Below are positions 1 through 5,679 of a DNA stretch of 7,271 nucleotides, piece by piece (positions within the stretch are counted from its first letter, which is position 1; each line of letters opens with the position of its first letter). Source of the DNA: an uncultured Clostridia bacterium (GTDB lineage Bacteria > Bacillota > Clostridia > Christensenellales > CAG-917). The position numbers were made by a program, and so were the translations under genes. The stretch lies in the NCBI GenBank assembly GCA_937881285.1, contig CALGEU010000157.1, positions 1-7,271 on the forward strand, in the 5' to 3' direction. The notes under the pieces were generated by a model. The model was given only the letters and a program-made list of their open reading frames with translations, did not search any database and was not told the DNA's origin.

Positions 1-23
1 GCTAAACGGCGAATAACTGCGGC

Positions 24-86
24 AGAGCCACGCTCTTGTCAACTCATGTATTACTTATACATTAGGGTTGCCGTTGGCGTGGCTCT
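24..86. other. Long nested inverted repeat (structured hairpin)
   Basis: A perfect 10-bp outer stem pairs AGAGCCACGC (24-33) with GCGTGGCTCT (77-86). Inside it, 40-45 pairs with 65-70 (one G-T wobble) and ATGTAT (46-51) pairs with ATACAT (57-62) around a 5-nt loop. The two stems are separated by a 6x6 internal loop. On the plus strand the outer stem is followed by a short T/C-rich stretch, so it could be the first of two tandem terminators for a gene left of the window, or the 3' part of a structured RNA. It lacks tRNA features (no T-arm consensus, no CCA). Strand and role are not decidable from the window. Confidence 0.5.
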
Positions 87-97
87 TTCTCTATACA

Positions 98-127
98 AAA
101 AACGCTCGCCAGGTGACGAGCGTTTTT
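98..127. terminator. Bidirectional rho-independent terminator
   Basis: A perfect 11-bp stem pairs AAAAACGCTCG (98-108) with CGAGCGTTTTT (117-127) around an 8-nt loop. Because the stem is flanked by A on one side and T on the other, it gives a U-tract on both strands. On the minus strand it lies 27 bp past the stop codon of the GH3 gene and is its likely terminator; on the plus strand it would stop transcription coming from the left. Confidence 0.9.
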
Positions 128-153
128 GATTTGTATTTTAGTGTATCGGAATT

Positions 154-2595
154 TTATTTCTTTGCTTTTTTCTCTTTTCCGAGACCTTTAAGGAATCTGC
201 GGAAGCCGCCTTTTTTGCCGTTGAGCATATCTTCGACACCTGCAAGCGCGCGGTCGTTGATAAGTCCCATAGACCAGGACGCAATTGCGCGGTAGGGCAT
301 ATCTTTGACGGAGTTTGTGAGCATTTCGGGGTTTTCTGCCGAGAGTGCCACGAGATTTACTGCGCCGACTGCGAAGCGATACATAAATCTGCCGAAGCCT
401 TTTACGTTGCATTGTCCGATTGTGTTGTTTGCCGTGAATTCGCCTTTTTCAAACGGCTTGTTTTCAATCATTTTTGCGCCGTACAACGCTTCGAATTGCT
501 CGGTCGGGATTTCGTTTGCGTTTGCAATATCATAGTACGCAGGTGCGGACTTCGTGTAGTCGGGGATAGGTGCGTCGGGATTTTTGGACGTCATGTTGAC
601 GTGCCCTTCGAGTTTGATATCTCTTGAAGACGCACCGACGAGAATTGCGAAGTCGCCACTTTCGACGTGCCAGTCGTTTATTGCGACGTTGTAATATGCA
701 AATGCGCGAGAATCAAGCGTGACGGTGACGTCTTTTTCTTCGCCCGGGTTCAAAAATACCTTTTTGAAGCCTTTAAGTTCTTTTTCGGGACGATAAAGTG
801 TGCTTTCGGTGTCTTTGACGTAAACTTGAGCAATTTCCGCGCCTGCCACTTTGCCCGTGTTTTTGACGGTGAACGTGACGGTGAGCGGCTCGTCTTCGTT
901 TATGTCGGTTGCGCCGAGACGGAGATTCGAATATTCAAACGTCGTGTAACTCAAACCGTAACCGAACGGATATTTGACTTGCTTTTTCGCGCTGTCGTAA
1001 TAGCGATAGCCGACGTAAACGCTTTCGCGGTATTCAACCGTTCTCGGTCCCATACGGAAGTATTTTGCGCCGAGATAATCGTTTTCGTGCACGGGGAAGG
1101 TTTCGGCAAGTTTGCCCGACGGGTTGACTTTGCCGTACAGAAGATTGTAGGTTGCTTCGCCGCCTGCCTGTCCGCCGAGATAAACGTTGAGTATCGCTTT
1201 GACGCCTTTGTCCCAGTCTCCTATTTCGACGGGCGAACCGCAAGAGAGAACGACGATGACGTTTTTGTTGACTTTGAGAAGTTCGTTGACGAGCGTCACG
1301 TGAGACGACGGCATCTTGATATGCGAGCGGTCGTAACCTTCCGACTCGAAAGCGTCAGTGAGACCGATGAACAGAATGACTGCGTCTTTTCCTTTCGCCG
1401 TCTTGACCGCTTTGTTTATAAGGCTCTTTTTGTAGCCTTCGCCTTTGAGCGTATAGCCGTCTGCATATTCGTATTTTTGTCCCGCATTGTCGAGTGCGTC
1501 AAGGAAAGTCGTGACTTTGTGGGGGAGAATATGACTCGAGCCACCGCCTTGATAGCGGAGTTTCTTTGCAAGTTTGCCGATGACTGCGATTGACTGTTTT
1601 TTGTCAAGCGGAAGTGCGCCGTCGTTTTTAAGAAGCACTGCGCCGCCTTCTGCCGCGCGTCTTGCGATTGCGTTGTGTTCTTCTATATCGTACGTTACGC
1701 CTTTAACTTCGCGCACGGTGTTTTCGTATGCGAATCTGATGAGACGAAGCACGACTTTGTCAAGGTCTTCTTCGGTTATAGTGCCGTTTTCGAGTGCTTT
1801 GTAAATGCTCTTGTCGTTGAGTCCTTTGCTTCCCGGCATTTCAAGGTCAAGTCCCGCTTTTATGCCTTCGCCACGGTCGTTAACCGCGCCCCAGTCGCTC
1901 ACGACGATGCCTTTGAATCCCCATTCGTCACGGAGTACGTCGGTGAGAAAACGCTTGTGGTCGGAAAGGTATTTGCCGTTGAGACGATTGTATGAGCACA
2001 TTACGGTTGTGGGTTGTTCCGTCTTGACGATATGCTCGAACGCAGGCATATATATTTCACGCAACGTACGCTCGTCCACTATGGAGTCGATGCACATTCT
2101 GATATATTCCTGGTTGTTTGCAAGATAATGTTTCAAGGACGTGCCGACGTTCATCTTTTGCACGCCGTGCACCCATGCCGCGCCCATACGACCTGCAAGG
2201 AAAGGATCTTCGGAGAAATACTCGAAGTTTCTTCCGCAAAGAGGACTGCGCTTGATGTTTACGCCCGGGCCGAGCACGGTGGATACGCCGAGACTTTGCG
2301 CTTCAACCGCGATTGCCGATCCTACTTCTTCGATAAGGTTTTCGTCCCAACTCGAAGCGGTGGTGACTGCTCCGGGGAAGCAGGTTGCGGGTTCCGGTGT
2401 TTGCATGATGTTCACGCCGCCCGACATCTTTTCTCTTCTAAGTCCCACAGGACCGTCGCTCATGCGCACGGCGGGAATATCGACGTCGTCGCGCTTGACG
2501 GGCTGAGTGAGCCAGGTTGTCGAACCCGAACACATAGACACTTTTTCTTCGAGCGTGAGTTTTTGAAGAATGGCTTGATAATCTTTGTCGTTCAT
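154..2595 (-). CDS. Glycoside hydrolase family 3 beta-glycosidase (beta-glucosidase-like)
   Basis: An 813-residue enzyme expected to release terminal beta-linked sugars (glucose or xylose) from short oligosaccharides by a retaining mechanism. The N-terminal (beta/alpha)8 domain spans about 1-300. It carries the SDGPVG substrate-site motif (46-51), KHY (155-157) and the nucleophile motif VVSDWGAV with Asp234. The alpha/beta sandwich domain (about 310-550) has FESEGYDR, where Glu419 is the likely acid/base. A fibronectin-III-like domain (about 565-655) follows; no PA14 insert is seen. The last 155 residues form an extension ending in a basic tail. There is no signal peptide, so it is probably cytoplasmic and acts on imported oligosaccharides. 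The start is supported by AGGAGA (2601-2606 on the minus strand) 5 nt before ATG. It lies 69 bp after the acetyltransferase gene, probably in the same operon. Substrate cannot be set from sequence alone. Confidence 0.95.
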   Translation of the reverse strand: MNDKDYQAILQKLTLEEKVSMCSGSTTWLTQPVKRDDVDIPAVRMSDGPVGLRREKMSGGVNIMQTPEPATCFPGAVTTASSWDENLIEEVGSAIAVEAQSLGVSTVLGPGVNIKRSPLCGRNFEYFSEDPFLAGRMGAAWVHGVQKMNVGTSLKHYLANNQEYIRMCIDSIVDERTLREIYMPAFEHIVKTEQPTTVMCSYNRLNGKYLSDHKRFLTDVLRDEWGFKGIVVSDWGAVNDRGEGIKAGLDLEMPGSKGLNDKSIYKALENGTITEEDLDKVVLRLIRFAYENTVREVKGVTYDIEEHNAIARRAAEGGAVLLKNDGALPLDKKQSIAVIGKLAKKLRYQGGGSSHILPHKVTTFLDALDNAGQKYEYADGYTLKGEGYKKSLINKAVKTAKGKDAVILFIGLTDAFESEGYDRSHIKMPSSHVTLVNELLKVNKNVIVVLSCGSPVEIGDWDKGVKAILNVYLGGQAGGEATYNLLYGKVNPSGKLAETFPVHENDYLGAKYFRMGPRTVEYRESVYVGYRYYDSAKKQVKYPFGYGLSYTTFEYSNLRLGATDINEDEPLTVTFTVKNTGKVAGAEIAQVYVKDTESTLYRPEKELKGFKKVFLNPGEEKDVTVTLDSRAFAYYNVAINDWHVESGDFAILVGASSRDIKLEGHVNMTSKNPDAPIPDYTKSAPAYYDIANANEIPTEQFEALYGAKMIENKPFEKGEFTANNTIGQCNVKGFGRFMYRFAVGAVNLVALSAENPEMLTNSVKDMPYRAIASWSMGLINDRALAGVEDMLNGKKGGFRRFLKGLGKEKKAKK

Positions 2596-2616
2596 AATTT
2601 TCTCCTTTTGGGGATT

Positions 2617-2632
2617 GCCGACGTAAATCGGC
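2617..2632 (-). other. Small hairpin in the acetyltransferase-GH3 intergenic gap
   Basis: GCCGA (2617-2621) pairs with TCGGC (2628-2632) around a 6-nt loop, between the end of the acetyltransferase gene and the Shine-Dalgarno site of the GH3 gene. No U-tract follows on the minus strand, so it is not a convincing terminator. It could be a processing or mRNA-stability element setting the relative expression of the two genes. It is short and may be chance. Confidence 0.3.
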
Positions 2633-2664
2633 GTTTATATGTTTGTTTTTATTTTATAAACTGT

Positions 2665-3354
2665 TTATTTTGTGATTTTGGTAAGTTTTTCCTTGTCTCG
2701 AACGGATAGCGGCATATCTTCTTTGAGATAGGTATCCCACACGTTTATACGGTCGTTTTCGTCGATTTTTCGCACCGCTTTTGCAGGAACGCCCATCGCG
2801 ACGTAGCCGTCCGGGATATCTCTCGTCACGACGCTGCCTGCGGCAACCACACAGTTTTCGCCGATAGTAACTCCGCCGCAAACCGTCACGTTTGAAGCAA
2901 TCCATGTGCCTTTCTTTATCGTGACGGGTTTTGAAAATTCAAGGTCGTGATAGCCGTCGGGATAGTTTTGATTTATGCGTTCGTCGGCTATGAGCGGATG
3001 ACAGGGCGTTGCAATCGTAACATTTGCACCAAGCCAAACGCCGTCTTCGAGCGTAATCGGAGATATGTCGAGAAGTGTGCAACCGTAGTTGAAAAATATG
3101 TCGTTGCCAAGGTGAATGTTCACGCCGTATTCGCAGTAAAACGGAGAAAACGCACAAACGGATTTGCCTTTTGAAGACGGAACGAGTTTGTTGAAGATGC
3201 GCTGCTTTCTTTTCTGAAAAACTACGGAACATTTGTTGTATCTCTCGCATCTCCACATTCCGAGCGCGTGTTGAAGCATTATGTCCTTACTTGTGGAATT
3301 GTAGAGTTTGCCTTCAACCATTCTGTTCCAGTCGGTGCGTTTTTCTTTTTTCAT
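2665..3354 (-). CDS. Sugar O-acetyltransferase, maltose/galactoside acetyltransferase type (left-handed beta-helix)
   Basis: A 229-residue acetyl-CoA-dependent enzyme of the LacA/Maa family, which acetylates a sugar hydroxyl; in this family it is often seen as detoxification of non-metabolised sugars. The N-terminal maltose-acetyltransferase cap lies at about 6-60 (EGKLYN, residues 14-19). The hexapeptide-repeat beta-helix spans about 75-190, with turns such as ITLEDGVWLGANVTI and VTIGENCVVAAGSVVTRDIP. The catalytic His119 sits in TPCHPL, and the family signature GVPAKAVRKI closes the helix (188-197). The final 30 residues are charged and slightly longer than typical. The start is supported by AAGGA (3361-3365 on the minus strand) 6 nt before ATG. 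It is the first gene of the leftward operon with the GH3 enzyme, divergent from the AraC regulator, suggesting it acts on a sugar released by or related to the GH3 substrate. The exact acceptor is unknown. Confidence 0.92.
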   Translation of the reverse strand: MKKEKRTDWNRMVEGKLYNSTSKDIMLQHALGMWRCERYNKCSVVFQKRKQRIFNKLVPSSKGKSVCAFSPFYCEYGVNIHLGNDIFFNYGCTLLDISPITLEDGVWLGANVTIATPCHPLIADERINQNYPDGYHDLEFSKPVTIKKGTWIASNVTVCGGVTIGENCVVAAGSVVTRDIPDGYVAMGVPAKAVRKIDENDRINVWDTYLKEDMPLSVRDKEKLTKITK

Positions 3355-3408
3355 AATCCGTCCTTATTCATTGCTTTGCGTTTCTGATTTTGCATAGACA
3401 ATTTATGG

Positions 3409-3475
3409 TTATTGCAATTTTATATGATACATTTTATATTATAAACAAGGCAATTTATATCACGATTTATTGCAA
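3409..3475. repeat. Direct repeat TTATTGCAA, candidate AraC-type operator pair
   Basis: TTATTGCAA occurs at 3409-3417 and again at 3467-3475, 58 bp apart in the same orientation, inside the divergent promoter region. A related pair of GCAATTT(T)ATAT sequences begins at 3414 and 3450. AraC-family proteins often bind directly repeated half-sites, so these are candidate sites for the adjacent regulator. The region is A/T-rich, so chance recurrence is possible. Confidence 0.35.
3424..3453 (-). promoter_or_regulatory. Candidate promoter for the acetyltransferase-GH3 operon
   Basis: On the minus strand TTGCCT (3453-3448) and TATCAT (3429-3424) are separated by 18 nt, giving a 4/6 and 5/6 match to the housekeeping consensus and a leader of about 60 nt. 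A perfect TATAAT also lies at 3443-3438 on the same strand but has no good -35 partner. One of the two probably drives the operon; the weak -35 would suit an activator-dependent promoter. Confidence 0.4.
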
Positions 3476-3490
3476 AATATCATTTTTCCG

Positions 3491-3518
3491 TTGTAAAATG
3501 CAAAAAATATGATATAAT
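3491..3518 (+). promoter_or_regulatory. Promoter of the AraC-family gene
   Basis: TTGTAA (3491-3496), a 16-nt spacer and a perfect TATAAT (3513-3518) form a housekeeping-type promoter. The start codon ATG lies at 3525, exactly six bases past the -10 box, where transcription itself is expected to begin. There is no purine-rich ribosome-binding site in between. Confidence 0.7.
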
Positions 3519-3524
3519 CGTCGT

Positions 3525-4286
3525 ATGAGTGGTGCAAGAGACGAAAAACTCAATATCGAGATTTTGCCGAAGGGGGTGGAAAATCCGCGTTTTCAGCAGC
3601 GCGAAAGCGGAGTCGTACACACGCCGTACAGTCTCGAAGTCGCGTTTTACAATCTCATAAAAAGCGGTGACGTCGATGGCGTTCACGGAGCGATAGGTCA
3701 GTTTGTAGAAAATGCGTTGGTTGTCGGACGAATGAGCAACGACGCGCTTCGTCAGGCACAGTATTTTGCCGTGAGTTGCATAACTCTTGCCACGAGATAC
3801 GCCGTGGAAGGCGGGCTTATGGAAGGGGAAGCGTACAATCTTTCCGATTCGTATATTCAGACGGTTGACAAGATGACCGACGCCGCCGATATACTGAAAT
3901 ATCTCGTCGAGAAGGCGGTCGAAATCACGTTGCTTGTTTCCGCAAACAAAAAAAGGCTGGAATATCCGCCTTACGTTCGCAAAGCGATGAAATATGTAAG
4001 TGCGCATTTGCACGAACGCATAAGATGCGAAGACGTTGCGGCGGCGTGCGGAGTCAGTGCCGATTATCTTTCGTCCGCATTCAAAAAAAACGTCGGAGAG
4101 AGCCTTTCACGGTACATTATGAAAGAGAAACTCGAAGAGAGCAAAACTCTTCTTGCAGAGGGCTACGAGTACGGCGAGATAGGCTATTATTTGGGGTTTT
4201 GCTCGCAAACGCACTATATCGAGTGCTTCAAAAAAGAGTTCGGAACGACGCCGAAAAAATATGCGAAAAGCAATATGCCCGTTTGA
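3525..4286 (+). CDS. AraC-family transcriptional regulator
   Basis: A 253-residue DNA-binding regulator. The N-terminal half (about 30-140) is helical with the HTPYSLE start and the ALRQAQYF...ATRYAVEGGL...EAYNLSD pattern, a ligand/regulatory domain I recognise from other Bacillota AraC proteins; it is not a cupin. The C-terminal AraC DNA-binding domain (about 150-248) has the first helix-turn-helix at about 167-187 (CEDVAAACGVSADYLSSAFKK) and the second at about 216-237, followed by the conserved FKKEFGTTPKKYAK end. It is divergent from the acetyltransferase-GH3 operon across 170 bp, so it probably controls that operon in response to a sugar signal. No Shine-Dalgarno precedes the ATG; with the promoter spacing this predicts a leaderless mRNA. 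An internal start is possible but the first Met codons downstream also lack a clear site. No terminator is seen after it. Confidence 0.92.
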   Translation: MSGARDEKLNIEILPKGVENPRFQQRESGVVHTPYSLEVAFYNLIKSGDVDGVHGAIGQFVENALVVGRMSNDALRQAQYFAVSCITLATRYAVEGGLMEGEAYNLSDSYIQTVDKMTDAADILKYLVEKAVEITLLVSANKKRLEYPPYVRKAMKYVSAHLHERIRCEDVAAACGVSADYLSSAFKKNVGESLSRYIMKEKLEESKTLLAEGYEYGEIGYYLGFCSQTHYIECFKKEFGTTPKKYAKSNMPV

Positions 4287-4302
4287 AAACGAAAAGAAGT
4301 AT

Positions 4303-4370
4303 TTTTGCGCAAAATTGCACAATCGAAAGTTTAGTCGTATAAATTCGATATAACAAATAGCGTTTTGCGC
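4303..4370. other. Palindrome TTTTGCGCAAAA and a partial copy
   Basis: A perfect 12-bp palindrome lies at 4303-4314, and its left half TTTTGCGC recurs at 4363-4370, 60 bp on, just before the ECF-type promoter. This could be a protein-binding site. It has no adjacent T-run fitting a terminator for the AraC gene. A weak housekeeping-like pair, TTGCAC (4315-4320) and TATAAA (4338-4343) with a 17-nt spacer, lies between the copies. Confidence 0.3.
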
Positions 4371-4379
4371 GAATGAAAG

Positions 4380-4406
4380 TGAAACTCCGCTTGCCTGTAA
4401 ACCGTA
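4380..4406 (+). promoter_or_regulatory. ECF-type sigma promoter upstream of the sigma factor gene
   Basis: TGAAAC (4380-4385) and CGTA (4403-4406) are separated by 17 nt. This matches the TGAAAC / CGTA-or-CGTC promoter form known for Bacillus ECF sigma factors such as SigW and SigM. It lies about 90 bp before the ECF sigma gene, giving a leader of roughly 80 nt, and is best explained as positive autoregulation. Confidence 0.7.
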
Positions 4407-4457
4407 TTTGCAGACGGGCTATATGAATGTTGCAAATATAAATGATAACCGTAACCG

Positions 4458-4475
4458 AACGCAAACTAATGCGTT
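4458..4475 (+). other. Small leader hairpin before the sigma gene
   Basis: AACGCA (4458-4463) pairs with TGCGTT (4470-4475) around a 6-nt loop, ending 7 nt before the ribosome-binding site of the sigma gene. It might affect translation initiation or mRNA stability. It is short, and only suggestive. Confidence 0.3.
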
Positions 4476-4482
4476 TATATAA

Positions 4483-4489
4483 AGGAAGG
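4483..4489 (+). promoter_or_regulatory. Ribosome-binding site that fixes the sigma factor start
   Basis: AGGAAGG sits 5 nt before ATG 4495. An in-frame GTG at 4489 overlaps the last base of this site, so it cannot use it; ATG 4495 is the start. Confidence 0.8.
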
Positions 4490-4494
4490 TGCAA

Positions 4495-4977
4495 ATGAAA
4501 AACGACGCGTGGGAGACGCTATTCAAAAAACATTACAACGAAGCGTTGTTATACGTGTTTTCGTTTTGCCACAATCGTGCGCTTTCCGAAGACATAGTGC
4601 AAGAAGCGTACGTCAGAGCGTTAAGGTCGATAAACGAAGAAAAGGACGGCTTCAAATTCTGGCTGTTTAAGGTGTGCAGAAATTGTTATTTCGACTACCT
4701 TAGAAAACAGAAAAGAGTCGAAACTCTCGACAAAGACGTCGAAAGCGAAGAATTGTCGCTCGTTGACGACGTCATACAACAAGAAGAATACCGCGCACTG
4801 TACAAAGCAATATCTTTGCTTAAAGACAGTTACAAGGAAGCGGTCACGCTCTATTATTTCGACGGATTGAGCGTTAAAGAAGTTGCCGACATCATCGGCA
4901 TAGGCGTTGACAACGTGAAGATTCAACTCTACCGTGCGCGCATGAAACTGAAAGAACTTTTGGAGAATAAAGTATGA
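4495..4977 (+). CDS. ECF-type RNA polymerase sigma factor (sigma-70 family)
   Basis: A 160-residue sigma factor with only regions 2 and 4, the normal size for the ECF class. Region 2 covers about 8-75: LFKKHYNEALLYVFSFC, the core-binding region 2.2 around ALSEDIVQEAYVRAL, and promoter-melting/-10 recognition around FWLFKVCRNCYFDYLRKQKR. Region 4 covers about 100-155, with the helix-turn-helix SVKEVADIIGIGVDNVKIQLYRA for -35 recognition. An acidic linker (70-95) joins them. Its stop overlaps the ATG of the next gene by 4 bp (ATGA), so the two are translationally coupled. The upstream TGAAAC-N17-CGTA promoter suggests it activates its own operon. The signal it responds to and its wider regulon are not visible here. 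Confidence 0.93.
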   Translation: MKNDAWETLFKKHYNEALLYVFSFCHNRALSEDIVQEAYVRALRSINEEKDGFKFWLFKVCRNCYFDYLRKQKRVETLDKDVESEELSLVDDVIQQEEYRALYKAISLLKDSYKEAVTLYYFDGLSVKEVADIIGIGVDNVKIQLYRARMKLKELLENKV

Positions 4978-5534
4978 ATTTTGAAGACGCATTCAACAAC
5001 TATAAAAACGGCACAGCCACCGAAGAAGAAAAGGCGTACGTAAAAGAACAAATCGGCCTTGCAAACGCTTTGCTTGACGGCGATGAAAAACGCGGAGCAA
5101 GTTTTGTCGAAGCGGACGCGGAGACCGTAAAGAAAGCGAAGAAGAAATTCAAGTGGCAATATGTCGTCGTTCCGCTGTGTGCTTTTGTCGGCACGCTTAT
5201 GGTGATTGCCGCAATTCTCGGCGGCGTGTTCGGTTCTGCGGCGTCATATGCAAAGAAACAGATAATGTTTGACAGAGCCGCTTGTTCGGAGATTGCAAAA
5301 GCCGAAGCGTTCAGATATCAACAGGACGGAAAACTTGCAACAACCGCGCAAAGCGCAGACGATTTCGTCGTGAAAGACACCGATGCAGAATTCAACTACA
5401 ATTCTCACGACATTACGACGAGTTATTATACATGCTACGTCAAGTTGTATTTCGAAGACGAAAAGGCGGCGTATATCGAAGTCGACACGAGAACGGGAGA
5501 AGTGAAAAGAGTGGTCGTGAAGAAAAACGATTGA
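4974..5534 (+). CDS. Single-pass membrane anti-sigma-like protein with PepSY-like outer domain
   Basis: A 186-residue protein, probably the inhibitor of the sigma factor encoded just upstream. The cytoplasmic N-terminus (1-60) has the FEDAFNNYKNGTATEEEKAYV pattern seen at the start of many Bacillota anti-sigma proteins. No zinc-finger HxxxCxxC is present. A lysine-rich stretch (52-60) precedes one hydrophobic span (about 62-84), giving N-in, C-out. The outer domain (about 90-186) looks PepSY-like: a helix around CSEIAKAEAFRYQ, then strands ending YIEVDTRTGEVKRVVV. PepSY domains are known in secreted and membrane proteins, some peptidase-linked. GGAG (4962-4965) inside the sigma gene lies 8 nt before its ATG, and the 4-bp overlap supports coupled, near-equal synthesis. 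The anti-sigma role is inferred from position and N-terminal pattern. Confidence 0.75.
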   Translation: MNFEDAFNNYKNGTATEEEKAYVKEQIGLANALLDGDEKRGASFVEADAETVKKAKKKFKWQYVVVPLCAFVGTLMVIAAILGGVFGSAASYAKKQIMFDRAACSEIAKAEAFRYQQDGKLATTAQSADDFVVKDTDAEFNYNSHDITTSYYTCYVKLYFEDEKAAYIEVDTRTGEVKRVVVKKND

Positions 5535-5545
5535 CTAAGCCGCGA

Positions 5546-5569
5546 GCGATTTTATAAATTGCAAATCGC
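5546..5569 (+). other. Weak hairpin after the sigma/anti-sigma operon
   Basis: GCGATTT (5546-5552) pairs with AAATCGC (5563-5569) around a 10-nt loop, 12 bp past the stop codon. No U-tract follows directly, so it is more likely an mRNA 3'-end stabilising stem than a terminator; the stronger terminator is at 5603-5630. Confidence 0.35.
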
Positions 5570-5602
5570 CCGTGAATTTTGAAAGAATAGGTCAAAAACG
5601 AG

Positions 5603-5630
5603 AAAGTGCGCATGCGCGCTTTTTCTTTTT
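5603..5630 (+). terminator. Rho-independent terminator of the sigma/anti-sigma operon
   Basis: AAAGTGCG (5603-5610) pairs with TGCGCGCTTT-side bases up to 5622, giving an 8-bp stem with one G-U wobble and a CATG tetraloop, followed by a T-rich run to 5630. It also rules out a start for the next gene upstream of about 5630. Confidence 0.8.
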
Positions 5631-5673
5631 GTGTCAAACAAATTTTTCCGCTTATTTTTATATTATCGTTGCA

Positions 5674-5679
5674 TACAAT
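5674..5679 (+). promoter_or_regulatory. Possible -10 box just before the YtxC-like gene
   Basis: TACAAT (5674-5679) stands six bases before ATG 5686, the same geometry as the AraC gene. A TATTAT at 5661-5666 is an alternative, placing transcription start a few bases before ATG 5680. No good -35 is visible for either, so the exact promoter is uncertain. Confidence 0.35.

Noticed and set aside
1..129. Frame open from the window edge to a stop at 127-129, possibly the end of a protein
   Set aside because: It would run through the nested hairpin and into the terminator stem; the KKRSPGDERF-like ending is what a translated terminator hairpin gives.
68..295. 75-codon plus-strand open frame
   Set aside because: It crosses the bidirectional terminator and the 3' end of the GH3 gene in antisense, with no ribosome-binding site.
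667..1593. Long 308-codon open frame on the plus strand opposite the GH3 gene
   Set aside because: It lies wholly antisense to a clear GH3 coding region, has low-complexity Phe/Val/Asp/Arg-rich composition typical of a codon-bias shadow, and no ribosome-binding site or recognisable domain.
3480..4013. 177-codon minus-strand open frame opposite the AraC gene
   Set aside because: Antisense shadow of a well-supported AraC-family gene, without domain or start signals.
5572..5679. Upstream 36-codon extension of the YtxC-like protein
   Set aside because: It spans the sigma-operon terminator (5603-5630), and its translation has no match to the family; the start must be later.
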